DNA of 58,729 nucleotides from NCBI GenBank assembly GCA_016297265.1, contig JAEDHB010000007.1, positions 1 through 58,729 on the forward strand, read 5' to 3'. A model generated the notes under the pieces. That model was not told the DNA's origin, did no database searches, and saw only the letters and a list, made by a program, of their open reading frames with translations. Of this stretch, positions 45,673 to 54,571 are shown piece by piece. Position numbers and translations under genes: made by a program. Within the stretch, counting starts at the first letter, position 1, and every line of letters begins with the position of its first letter. This DNA comes from Butyrivibrio sp. (GTDB lineage Bacteria; Bacillota; Clostridia; Lachnospirales; Lachnospiraceae).

Positions 45673-47604
45673 GTGTTGGAAACATCAGCGCAGACTATTA
45701 TTAAGCATATTGTGGACGGCGATGATTTTATTACCATTGCCAATTCGGTATGTGATGAGTATATTGCGGAATACGGAACCGACAGTGTGGAACTATTGCA
45801 GATTAGTCCCGAGGGGGATAAGCTGACTCTTATTGCCGGCAATGCTAACGGCTCCGATGTTGATATCGGAAGCGAAATTGATTACGACCCGGATAGGGAT
45901 ACCGGCGAGAATGAAATCTACGTACCGATTTTTATCAGAAATCAGGTTGCGATGTATTTACATATTGCCAATAAGGACAGGGGTATTTCATCCGGACAGC
46001 AGGCAGGGCTTACCAAAGTGGCTCTTGTTTTGCAGAATGTTGCCTCCAAGAAAAATTTTGAGGATTCCCTGGAGAACTCATATAAGCTTTTAGGGGATAT
46101 TCTGGACGAAGTTCCTTCCGGAATAATTGTGCTTGATAATGTTAATAAGGATGTTCTGTTTATGAACAAAACAGCAGCCCGTTCCGAGGCGGTTCAAAGA
46201 GCAATCGGAGCAGGTCTCAGCAGATATGTTGAGAACAAAGAGTCTGTTCAGGAGGGAATATACGAGGAAGAATCCGGTTTCTGGTATGATGTGACTTTTT
46301 CCAATATCAGCTGGATGGACAGCAGAACCGTATTGATGGCAACTACTGTTGATGTAACCCAGAAGGTCAAGAATCAGCAGAGAATTGAATACCAGGCAAA
46401 CAACGATTACCTGACAGGTCTGTTTAACAGATTAAAATGCGAGAGCGATTTGAAACATATTCTTGAGGAAAGCGCGGAAAATAACGAGCGCGGAATACTA
46501 ATATATTTGGATCTCGATGATTTCAAACAGGTCAATGACGGCCTGGGACACCAGTATGGCGATGTTCTTTTGCAGGAAATTGCCAACGGAATCACCTCCA
46601 TCCCACAGATTAGCAACAGCTGCTACCGAATGGGAGGGGATGAATTTGTCATTATTGTCAAACCGCAGGTGTTTTCTGAAGTGACGGGAATTGTGGAGCA
46701 GATATGCACAATGTTTAACTCGCCATGGAACCTGCTGGGCGTGGATTATGTATGCACCATGAGTATGGGTCTCGCGATATATCCTGATAATGCCACACAT
46801 GCCCACGAGCTTCTTAAAAAGGCTGATTTTGCAATGTATGAAGCAAAAAAAGGCGGCAAAAACAGATATCTCTGGTATTCGGAGACTCAGAGTGAGGTGG
46901 ACAACAACAAACATTTGCTTGAAGAGACCCTCAAACAGGCAGTGGACAATGATTTTGAAGGCTTTGAGATTAACTTTTATCCCGTTATGTGGAAGGGGGA
47001 GACTGCAATTGTGGATGGCAGGCTTTCCTACTGCGACGACAGGGTTGGGTTAGTGGATAACAATGAGATTATCGAGATGGCAGAATATCTCGGCATCATG
47101 TCAGAGATTGGTCGAAGAATTCTGTATGCCGGAATGGAGATGGCACATAAGCTTGCGGACAGTAATCTAAAGGTTATGATTCCGATATCATCAGTCCAGA
47201 TACTTGCATCCCGCTCAGTGGATACGATTGTTGCAAGCTACAGAAAGTGGGAAATTGACCCATCGAAGATGATTCTTGCGGTATCCGAGACCATTGAATT
47301 CAGAGATTACAACAAGGCCGTAGCAGTTATGGAAATACTTCGTGCCCACGGTTTTGCTATAGCACTTACGGATTTCGGAACCGGTCAGATGACCATGAGT
47401 AAAATAATCGAATACGGCGCAAAATATGTTGCGGTGGATAGTGATTATATGCGGAATAAGCATGGTGAAAAGTACGAAAAGACCGTAGTGGAGGCTTTGA
47501 TTGCGTATGCTGAACAGAGCGATATTAAGCTGATTCTCGAGAAAAACACAGAGCATGGGAATACCTGTTATGTGGAAAACAGGGACGAGACATATACGGT
47601 ATAG
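45673..47604 (+). CDS. diguanylate cyclase with GAF-like and PAS sensors and a degenerate EAL domain
   Basis: 643 residues. The start is a GTG at 45673, 7 nt after GAGGGGG. Domains: GAF-like (about 1-125), PAS (about 135-235), GGDEF (about 245-405) with an intact GGDEF at 321-325, and a C-terminal EAL-like domain (about 415-643). The EAL domain is decayed: DGRLSY replaces the EAL motif, PISS replaces the VNLS-type motif, TDFGTG replaces DDFGTG and VAVD lacks the Lys of LKID. The I-site is absent (QISN in place of RxxD). It should make cyclic-di-GMP in the cytoplasm, with the EAL relic as a regulatory or binding part. Confidence 0.9.
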   Translation: MLETSAQTIIKHIVDGDDFITIANSVCDEYIAEYGTDSVELLQISPEGDKLTLIAGNANGSDVDIGSEIDYDPDRDTGENEIYVPIFIRNQVAMYLHIANKDRGISSGQQAGLTKVALVLQNVASKKNFEDSLENSYKLLGDILDEVPSGIIVLDNVNKDVLFMNKTAARSEAVQRAIGAGLSRYVENKESVQEGIYEEESGFWYDVTFSNISWMDSRTVLMATTVDVTQKVKNQQRIEYQANNDYLTGLFNRLKCESDLKHILEESAENNERGILIYLDLDDFKQVNDGLGHQYGDVLLQEIANGITSIPQISNSCYRMGGDEFVIIVKPQVFSEVTGIVEQICTMFNSPWNLLGVDYVCTMSMGLAIYPDNATHAHELLKKADFAMYEAKKGGKNRYLWYSETQSEVDNNKHLLEETLKQAVDNDFEGFEINFYPVMWKGETAIVDGRLSYCDDRVGLVDNNEIIEMAEYLGIMSEIGRRILYAGMEMAHKLADSNLKVMIPISSVQILASRSVDTIVASYRKWEIDPSKMILAVSETIEFRDYNKAVAVMEILRAHGFAIALTDFGTGQMTMSKIIEYGAKYVAVDSDYMRNKHGEKYEKTVVEALIAYAEQSDIKLILEKNTEHGNTCYVENRDETYTV

Positions 47605-47613
47605 GTGGAAACT

Positions 47614-48315
47614 ATGGATAAATTGTGGTTCTTTCCCACGATTCTTAGGGTTAGGGAAGTGGGAGATACGGCAGTGCAAATCAAGAAATTGTACAACAAT
47701 GGTGTGAGAATGTTCATTCTCGCACCTTGTTTTGAGTATATTGACGGCACGGAAAAAAATCTTGAAAGACTTGAATATTGTAAAAACCTCGCGGAGGAGT
47801 CACGCAGGAAATACAAATCCATAATGATTACTGTGGGAAGTAGCATAAAATACTATGACGGTATGACAAAGGATTGTGATAAGGGTAAAATCCTGCCGGT
47901 GGGAAACGGAAGATATATTCTTTTGCGCTTTGAAAGGGACAGCGATTACAGTTTCATTTGTAATGCAGTGAACCGATGCTATGAGGCAGGCTTTAGACCT
48001 GTGATTGAGGAATTTGACACACACGAAAGCCTTCTTGATTATGACAATGCAGGTGAAATAATTGAACGCGGAGCACTTCTGTGTGCCGAAATATCAATCC
48101 TCAATGCAAAATTCAAGAGGGATGAGAGAAGAAATATAGAAAAACTCATGGAAAAATGGATGGTTCATTTTATTGTGGATGATTTTTCTTCAAATACCGT
48201 TGAAATGCATCAGGAGATTGTAAAAATGTTTGAGGAAAAATATGGTGAACTGAAAACCAATGCGGTTTTTTATGACAATTTTATCAGTATGTATGAAAAC
48301 AGACCGATAGTATAA
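47614..48315 (+). CDS. CpsB/YwqE-like PHP protein lacking metal ligands (putative pseudoenzyme)
   Basis: 233 residues from the ATG at 47614 (AGGTGG upstream, 9 nt after the GGDEF gene stop). The layout follows CpsB/YwqE-type tyrosine phosphatases: a first strand, NNGVRMFILAPCFEYIDG, a helix, then GNGRYILLRFERDSDY, AGFRPVIEEFDTHESLL and ERGALLCAEISIL. Each metal motif has been changed: FFPTIL stands at H-x-H-I-L-P, APCF at TPHH, EEFDTHE at AHPER and VDDFSS at SDAH. A hydrolytic function is therefore unlikely; binding or regulation in concert with the upstream GGDEF protein is my inference. Confidence 0.7.
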   Translation: MDKLWFFPTILRVREVGDTAVQIKKLYNNGVRMFILAPCFEYIDGTEKNLERLEYCKNLAEESRRKYKSIMITVGSSIKYYDGMTKDCDKGKILPVGNGRYILLRFERDSDYSFICNAVNRCYEAGFRPVIEEFDTHESLLDYDNAGEIIERGALLCAEISILNAKFKRDERRNIEKLMEKWMVHFIVDDFSSNTVEMHQEIVKMFEEKYGELKTNAVFYDNFISMYENRPIV

Positions 48316-48330
48316 AAATTAATACAACAG

Positions 48331-48359
48331 TTGCAGTATGAAAGAATTTTTTATATAAT
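48331..48359 (+). promoter_or_regulatory. putative promoter of the trpB2 gene
   Basis: TTGCAG (48331-48336), a 17-nt spacer and a perfect TATAAT (48354-48359), about 39 nt before the ATG at 48398. Confidence 0.6.
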
Positions 48360-48397
48360 TAATATCAAATTCGTTTTGATGAGGAAAGGATATAGCG

Positions 48398-49768
48398 ATG
48401 AATAGAGAAATACCTTATAAGATTTATTTAGAGGAAAATGAGATGCCGGACAAGTGGTACAATGTGCGTGCCGATATGAAGAAGAAACCGGCTCCTATTC
48501 TTAATCCGGCTACTTTGCAGCCGGTTGGAGTTGAGGACCTTGAACCTGTATTTTGTACAGAACTTGCAAAACAGGAATTGGATGATACAACTGCATATTT
48601 TGAAATTCCTGAGGAAATCCGCAATTTCTACAGAATGTACAGACCATCACCATTGGTAAGAGCATATTGCCTTGAAGAGAAACTTCAGACACCTGCTCAT
48701 ATCTATTACAAATTTGAAGGTAATAATACATCCGGAAGCCACAAGCTTAATTCAGCCATTGCCCAGGCATATTATGCTAAGAAACAGGGACTCAAGGGCG
48801 TTACCACCGAGACAGGAGCAGGTCAGTGGGGAACAGCTCTTTCAATGGCTTGTTCATATTTTGACCTTGACTGCCAGGTATATATGGTTAAATGTTCTTA
48901 TGAGCAGAAGCCATTCAGAAGAGAGGTTATGAGAACATACGGAGCCAATGTTACACCATCTCCTTCAATGAATACCAATGTCGGACGCAAAATTAATGAG
49001 GAATTCCCGGGAACTACGGGAAGCCTTGGATGTGCGATTTCCGAAGCTGTTGAAGCAGCAACCTCACAGGAGGGATACAGATATGTTCTTGGTTCAGTGC
49101 TTTCGCAGGTTCTTTTACATCAGTCAGTAATCGGACTTGAGGCTAAAACAGCATTGGACAAATACGGTGTTAAGGCAGATATGATTATCGGATGCGCAGG
49201 TGGCGGTTCCAACCTTGGCGGACTTATTTCACCATTTGTGGGTGAGATGTTAAGAGGCGAGGCAGACTATCAGATTATTGCCGTTGAACCTGCTTCATGC
49301 CCAAGTCTTACAAGAGGTAAGTATGTATATGACTTCTGTGATACCGGTAAGGTATGTCCACTTGCCAAGATGTATACACTTGGAAGCGGATTCATCCCAT
49401 CAGCCAATCACGCAGGCGGTTTGAGATATCACGGAATGAGCTCGGTAGTATCTGAATTATATGACCAGGGACTCATTGAAGCACGTTCGGTAGAGCAGAC
49501 AGAAGTATTTGCTGCAGCTGAACAGTTTGCAAGAGTTGAAGGAATACTTCCTGCACCTGAAAGCAGTCACGCTATCAAGGTTGCAATTGATGAAGCTCTC
49601 AAGTGCAAGGAGACAGGTGAGGCTAAGAATATCGTATTCGGACTTACAGGAACAGGATATTTTGATATGTATGCATACCAGAAATTCAATGACGGAGTAA
49701 TGTCAGATTATATTCCTACAGATGAAGAAATTGCTAAATCACTGGAAAAGGTTCCAAAGATTGATTAA
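48398..49768 (+). CDS. TrpB2-type tryptophan synthase beta chain-like protein
   Basis: 456 residues, the length of the TrpB2 class (TrpB1 is about 400). PLP Lys lies in SGSHKLNSAIAQAYYAKKQG; other blocks are TETGAGQWGTALSMAC (catalytic Glu), GCAGGGSNLGGL (phosphate-binding loop), and ILPAPESSHAIK. It can form tryptophan from serine and indole. No trpA or other trp gene is near, it has its own promoter and terminator, so it may scavenge indole or act on another substrate. Confidence 0.92.
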   Translation: MNREIPYKIYLEENEMPDKWYNVRADMKKKPAPILNPATLQPVGVEDLEPVFCTELAKQELDDTTAYFEIPEEIRNFYRMYRPSPLVRAYCLEEKLQTPAHIYYKFEGNNTSGSHKLNSAIAQAYYAKKQGLKGVTTETGAGQWGTALSMACSYFDLDCQVYMVKCSYEQKPFRREVMRTYGANVTPSPSMNTNVGRKINEEFPGTTGSLGCAISEAVEAATSQEGYRYVLGSVLSQVLLHQSVIGLEAKTALDKYGVKADMIIGCAGGGSNLGGLISPFVGEMLRGEADYQIIAVEPASCPSLTRGKYVYDFCDTGKVCPLAKMYTLGSGFIPSANHAGGLRYHGMSSVVSELYDQGLIEARSVEQTEVFAAAEQFARVEGILPAPESSHAIKVAIDEALKCKETGEAKNIVFGLTGTGYFDMYAYQKFNDGVMSDYIPTDEEIAKSLEKVPKID

Positions 49769-49785
49769 TATTCAGACATTTTTTT

Positions 49786-49819
49786 CTGCCGTATTAACCC
49801 GGGTTAGTACGGCAGTTTT
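49786..49819. terminator. terminator after the trpB2 gene
   Basis: An 8-bp stem CTGCCGTA / TACGGCAG (49786-49793 and 49808-49815) topped by an AACC/GGTT helix, with TTTT after it and a run of T in front (49779-49785). Confidence 0.75.
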
Positions 49820-49848
49820 ACATTATGGAGTGATGTCTTTGAATACAC

Positions 49849-49877
49849 TTGCAAAAAAGAGGGTATATCTTTATACT
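49849..49877 (+). promoter_or_regulatory. putative promoter of the M16C peptidase gene
   Basis: TTGCAA (49849-49854), a 17-nt spacer and TATACT (49872-49877). The predicted start near 49884 leaves about 25 nt, enough for the GGGAGAAG ribosome binding site before the ATG at 49909. Confidence 0.6.
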
Positions 49878-49908
49878 AGACAGAGAAATAGAAATATGGG
49901 AGAAGAGT

Positions 49909-52815
49909 ATGATTTTTGACGAGAATAAATATGAATTATTACAACAGGAAAGTATTGAAGACCTCAATATTGAGGGCTATATGTTTAGACATAAAAAATC
50001 CGGAGCGAGAGTAGTTATACTTTCAAATGATGATGACAACAAGGTGTTTACAATCGGATTCAGAACTCCGCCTGCGGACAGTACCGGCGTTATGCACATT
50101 CTGGAGCATTCGGTACTCTGCGGTTCTGAAAAATATCCGCTTAAGGATCCGTTTATTGAGCTGGCAAAGGGCTCACTCAATACATTTTTGAATGCAATGA
50201 CATATCCGGACAAGACAATTTATCCGGTGGCAAGCTGTAATGATGTGGATTTTAACAATCTTATTGATGTATATATGGATGCAGTGTTACATCCTAATAT
50301 CTACAAAAGAGAAGAGATTTTTATGCAGGAAGGCTGGCATTATGAGCTTGATACAGCCGATTCACCACTTAAATACAACGGCGTAGTATATAATGAAATG
50401 AAGGGTGCATTTTCTTCACCGGATGATTTGCTGGGAAGATACTGCTTAAATTCCTTATATCCGGATACCTCCTATGCAACGGAATCAGGCGGAGATCCGG
50501 AGTGTATTCCTGATTTGACATACGAGAATTTTCTTGAGACACATCGGAAATTATATCATCCGTCCAACAGCTATATTGTAATCTATGGCGATTGCGACAT
50601 GACTGAGAAGTTAGAATATCTTGATAGGGAATACCTGTGCAATTATGATGCAATCCCGGTTGATTCAGAATTGCTTACCCAGACTCCTTTTGACAAAATG
50701 AGGAGAGTTGAGGCAGAATACTCCGTTACAGAAGATGAAGGCGCGGAAAAAAATGCCTACCTTGCATACAATGTGAGCGTTGGAATGGCCGGGGACGTTG
50801 AACTTGACCTTGCCATATCTATTCTTGATTACGCCCTGTTTTCAGCACCGGGAGCACCGGTACGACAGGCGTTAATTGATGCCGGCCTTGGCGAAGATGT
50901 TATCTGCGATTACGAGACGGATACAAAACAACCGGTGTATTCGATTGCTTCAAAGAACTGCGATGAAAAGAGGGAAAAAGAGTTCCTCGAAATCATCATG
51001 AATACTCTTAACAAAATTGTTGAGGAGGGAATTGACAGGAATGCTCTTTTAGCAGCAATCAGTTCAAGTGAATTCAGATACAGGGAGGCTGATGTCGGCA
51101 ACCTGCCAAAGGGACTTCTGTATACAACAATGGTGCTTGATACGTGGCTATATGATGACAATAAGCCGTTTGTCAATTTGCCAAAGAACAAGCTGTTCAA
51201 GATGATGAGACAGAATGTCGGAACGGATTATTTTGAAAATATTGTAAAAAAATATTTTATTGAAAATACACACAGCTCTTTAGTAATACTTAAGCCGGTG
51301 GTTAACCTTACACAGATTAGGGAGGCTAAGCTTGCGGACAAGCTTGCACAGTACAAGGCTTCCCTTTCAAAGGAAGAAATTGACGAAATCGTGGCAAAAA
51401 CTGCTCATCTTAAGGAATATCAGGCTGAGCCGGCTACGGAGGAAGAATTGAATACAATACCGCTTCTTTCGAGAGAGGATATTAGGAAAGAGATAATTCC
51501 GCTGAGCAATATTGAGCAGGAGGTTGCGGGCACAAAGCTGCTCCGTCATGACTATTTTACCAACGGAATAGGTTATATCAAATTATGTTTTAACACGGAT
51601 GCAGTTGAGGATGAATACATTCCGTATATCGGACTTTTGGTGGATGCCTTCGCATATGTTGACACAAAGAATTACAAATATGACAAGTTAACCAACGCAA
51701 TAGATATCCACACCGGCGGCATTTCAGTTGTCTACAGCGCATATCAAAATTGCCGTGATAATAAGACATATGCTGATTTTGAGATAAAATGTAAGGCAAT
51801 CACTGAGGAATATCCTGTGGCCATGAACCTTATTGAAGAGATTGTTTTCAGCTCAAAATATGACGAATACAAGAGACTTAAGGAAATTCTTGCAGAAATC
51901 AAGTCGAATCTGCATGATAAATTCATTTCGTCAGGTCATATTTTTTCAGTTGCAGAATGTAAAAAACAATTTAATGAAGCGTCAAAATATGCATCGCTTA
52001 CCAGCGGATATGAATACTATCAGTTTATTGTCGACCTTTATGAGAATTTTGATGAGAAAAAGGAGGCGCTGGCAGGAACGCTTAAATCCCTGATTGGCAG
52101 GATTTTTGACAGAAGTAAGCTGGTAATATCTTTTACCGGTGATAAGAAATTGTATGAAGATGTGTTCCCTGCAATTGAGAAATTTGTTAAGGCACTGCCT
52201 TGCAATAATCCTGCCGCTGTTACAAGACATTTTGAGTTAAAAAAATCGAAAATAGCATACAGAACCGCGTCGCAGGTTAATTATGTTGCAAGATGTGGCT
52301 GTTGTGGCGACAAATACCCATATGATGGCGCAATTAAGGTGCTCAGAACAATGCTGGCGTACGATTATCTCTGGAATAACGTCCGCGTTCAGGGCGGCGC
52401 ATACGGATGTATGAACGCTTATACCAATACCGGAATCGGAAGCTTCTGCTCCTACAGGGATCCGAATCTTGAGCGCACAATTAAGGTATATGAGGCAATT
52501 CCGGAATATATCGATTCTCTCAATGTGGATGAGCGGGAAATGGTAAAATATGTCATCGGAACCTTCAGCGGTCAGGATATGCCATTGTCTCCAAGGGCAA
52601 AAGGTGCCCGTTCCTTTGATATGTATCTTCAGGGAGTTGATGAAGCTACCTTGCAAAAACACAGGGACCAGTCACTTAATGCCACAATCGAGGATATTAA
52701 GAAGCTCAAACCTCGCATTGAAAAAATACTTGAGGATGATTACCTCGTTGTGGTGGGCAGCGGCAACAAGATTGACGAGAACAGGGAACTTTTTGACGAG
52801 ATAATTAATTTGTAA
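49909..52815 (+). CDS. M16C insulinase-like zinc peptidase (presequence peptidase type)
   Basis: 968 residues from the ATG at 49909, preceded by GGGAGAAG; the longer in-frame start at 49849 overlaps the promoter. The inverted zinc motif is HILEH (about 64-68) inside MHILEHSVLCGSEKYPLKDP, with the downstream Glu in VVYNEMKGAFSSPDD (about 165). The remaining M16C domains follow (QAEPATEEELNTIP and later an RVQGGAYGC motif), so the full four-domain clam is present. It has no signal peptide and should degrade peptides in the cytoplasm. Confidence 0.93.
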   Translation: MIFDENKYELLQQESIEDLNIEGYMFRHKKSGARVVILSNDDDNKVFTIGFRTPPADSTGVMHILEHSVLCGSEKYPLKDPFIELAKGSLNTFLNAMTYPDKTIYPVASCNDVDFNNLIDVYMDAVLHPNIYKREEIFMQEGWHYELDTADSPLKYNGVVYNEMKGAFSSPDDLLGRYCLNSLYPDTSYATESGGDPECIPDLTYENFLETHRKLYHPSNSYIVIYGDCDMTEKLEYLDREYLCNYDAIPVDSELLTQTPFDKMRRVEAEYSVTEDEGAEKNAYLAYNVSVGMAGDVELDLAISILDYALFSAPGAPVRQALIDAGLGEDVICDYETDTKQPVYSIASKNCDEKREKEFLEIIMNTLNKIVEEGIDRNALLAAISSSEFRYREADVGNLPKGLLYTTMVLDTWLYDDNKPFVNLPKNKLFKMMRQNVGTDYFENIVKKYFIENTHSSLVILKPVVNLTQIREAKLADKLAQYKASLSKEEIDEIVAKTAHLKEYQAEPATEEELNTIPLLSREDIRKEIIPLSNIEQEVAGTKLLRHDYFTNGIGYIKLCFNTDAVEDEYIPYIGLLVDAFAYVDTKNYKYDKLTNAIDIHTGGISVVYSAYQNCRDNKTYADFEIKCKAITEEYPVAMNLIEEIVFSSKYDEYKRLKEILAEIKSNLHDKFISSGHIFSVAECKKQFNEASKYASLTSGYEYYQFIVDLYENFDEKKEALAGTLKSLIGRIFDRSKLVISFTGDKKLYEDVFPAIEKFVKALPCNNPAAVTRHFELKKSKIAYRTASQVNYVARCGCCGDKYPYDGAIKVLRTMLAYDYLWNNVRVQGGAYGCMNAYTNTGIGSFCSYRDPNLERTIKVYEAIPEYIDSLNVDEREMVKYVIGTFSGQDMPLSPRAKGARSFDMYLQGVDEATLQKHRDQSLNATIEDIKKLKPRIEKILEDDYLVVVGSGNKIDENRELFDEIINL

Positions 52816-52842
52816 GCCCCACCGCGCAAAGCGGTGCAGGCT
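52815..52842 (+). other. GC-rich hairpin between the peptidase gene and era
   Basis: CACCGC / GCGGTG (52820-52825 and 52831-52836) with a GCAAA loop, extended by AGCC/GGCT. There is no T-run, so it is not a clear terminator; it may be a processing or stability element. Confidence 0.5.
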
Positions 52843-52858
52843 GTTAAGGAAAGGAAAT

Positions 52859-53755
52859 ATGGAGAAAAAATCAGGATTTGTAGCGTTGATAGGCCGACCA
52901 AATGTCGGCAAATCAACACTTATGAACAGGCTTATCGGACAGAAAATAGCAATAACTTCCAATAAACCGCAGACAACAAGAAACCGTATACAGACAGTAT
53001 ACACCGATGAGAGGGGACAGATTATTTTCCTCGATACACCGGGTATACATAAGGCAAAGAATAAACTGGGTGAATACATGGTGAATGTTGCCAACAAAAC
53101 ACTGCAGGATGTGGATGTGATTCTCTGGCTGGTTGAACCTACTGACTATATCGGGGCAGGGGAAAGACAGATTATCACCAAACTCAAGGGAGTGAAAAAG
53201 CCGGTAATACTCGTAATCAATAAGGTGGATACGGTTGCAAAGGAGGATATACTCAAATTTATCGATGCCTATCGTCGGGAAATGGATTTTGACGAAATTG
53301 TTCCGGTGTCAGCATTGAAAGGAACTAATACTGAGGATTTGACAGAGACAATATTTAAGTATCTGACATACGGACCAATGTATTATGACGAGGATACGGT
53401 AACGGACCAGCCGATGCGACAGATCGTGGCAGAATTAGTCAGGGAAAAGGCCTTGCGCTGTCTAAGCGATGAGATTCCTCACGGGATTGCCGTTACAATC
53501 GAGGTTATGAAGGAAAGACCGGACGGCTCGATGTGGGATATCGAGGCTTCCATAGTATGCGAACGCGACAGCCACAAGTGTATAATTATCGGAAAAGGCG
53601 GAGCAATGCTCAAAAAGATTGGTTCTGCGGCAAGATTTGAAATAGAGAGACTTCTTGAAAGCAAGGTAAATCTCAAGCTCTGGGTAAAGGTGCGCAAGGA
53701 ATGGCGCGATTCAGAGCTTATGATGAAGAACTTTGGATACAGAAAAGAGGATTAG
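52859..53755 (+). CDS. era: GTPase Era
   Basis: 298 residues. G1 GRPNVGKST (residues 11-19), the effector loop NKPQTTRNRIQ, G3 DTPGIH, G4 NKVD, G5 SALKG, then the C-terminal KH domain with IIGKGGAMLKKIG (about 243). It assists 16S rRNA maturation and 30S assembly. It is followed directly by recO; the ATG of recO touches the era stop. AAGGAAAGG precedes the ATG. Confidence 0.97.
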   Translation: MEKKSGFVALIGRPNVGKSTLMNRLIGQKIAITSNKPQTTRNRIQTVYTDERGQIIFLDTPGIHKAKNKLGEYMVNVANKTLQDVDVILWLVEPTDYIGAGERQIITKLKGVKKPVILVINKVDTVAKEDILKFIDAYRREMDFDEIVPVSALKGTNTEDLTETIFKYLTYGPMYYDEDTVTDQPMRQIVAELVREKALRCLSDEIPHGIAVTIEVMKERPDGSMWDIEASIVCERDSHKCIIIGKGGAMLKKIGSAARFEIERLLESKVNLKLWVKVRKEWRDSELMMKNFGYRKED

Positions 53756-54502
53756 ATGCCTGATCAGATTACGGCGATGGGTATGATTGTATCCGGCGCA
53801 CCAATTAATGAAAATGATAAAAGAGTGGTTATCCTTACCAGGGAATTTGGCAAAATAAGTGCATTTGTCAGGGGCGCGAGGAGGCCGGGCAATCATTTGA
53901 TGGCCGCCTGCAGTACCTTTGTATTCGGCACTTTCTCGTTGATAAGGTCAAGAAATGCTTATACCTTGGTCAATGCGGAGATCAAGAACTATTTTCGCGA
54001 AATTGTTGAGGATATGGATGCCACTTATATGGCATACTATTTTGCCGAGCTGGCAGAACATTATGCAGTGGAAAATCAGGACTGTTCCGTTACACTAAAT
54101 CTTTTGTATGCTTCCTTCAAAGCTTTGCTCAATCCTCAGATATCCAACAATCTTGTTAGATATATATATGAGTTGAAAACTTTGGTGATTAACGGGGAAT
54201 ACCCTGATTTTTTCAGGTGCAGGAGCTGCGGAAAAGAAGATGATTTGTCAGGCTTCTCGGTGACCCTGGACGGAATGGTCTGCACAGCCTGCAGCGCCGG
54301 AAAACCGGACATTATTTCAATATGCCCGTCCACTTTGTATACCCTGCAATATATTGTATGCACGGAAATAGGTAAGCTGTATTCTTTTACCGTTACGGAC
54401 GAAGTGCTCAACGAACTGAGAATGGTGGTGGCACGCTGTATGCATACCTATCTGGACTGCAAAATGAAATCATTGGAAGTCCTTGAAGAAATAATTGGTT
54501 AA
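53756..54502 (+). CDS. recO: DNA repair protein RecO
   Basis: 248 residues. The N-terminal OB-fold (GMIVSGAPINENDKRVVILT, ISAFVRGARRPGN) is followed by a helical part and a zinc motif FRCRSCG...MVCTACSAG (about 158-180). It loads RecA on single strands with RecR. The start immediately follows the era stop, as in many Firmicutes (era-recO). The stop lies inside a hairpin. Confidence 0.95.
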   Translation: MPDQITAMGMIVSGAPINENDKRVVILTREFGKISAFVRGARRPGNHLMAACSTFVFGTFSLIRSRNAYTLVNAEIKNYFREIVEDMDATYMAYYFAELAEHYAVENQDCSVTLNLLYASFKALLNPQISNNLVRYIYELKTLVINGEYPDFFRCRSCGKEDDLSGFSVTLDGMVCTACSAGKPDIISICPSTLYTLQYIVCTEIGKLYSFTVTDEVLNELRMVVARCMHTYLDCKMKSLEVLEEIIG

Positions 54503-54533
54503 CTGGTACTTGAAAAAAATCAGTTAACCATTT
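54496..54533 (+). terminator. hairpin overlapping the recO stop
   Basis: A perfect 10-bp inverted repeat TGGTTAACTG / CAGTTAACCA (54496-54505 and 54521-54530) with a 15-nt A-rich loop; the T-run is short (TTT). It probably reduces read-through into glyS. Confidence 0.55.
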
Positions 54534-54571
54534 ACAATATTAAGATAATAATGAGAAAGAGGTATTTTTCG

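Noticed and set aside
49833..49919. 28-codon upstream reading frame before the M16C peptidase, ending inside its start
   Set aside because: A promoter (49849-49877) lies inside it, so the main transcript would not contain its start; probably chance.
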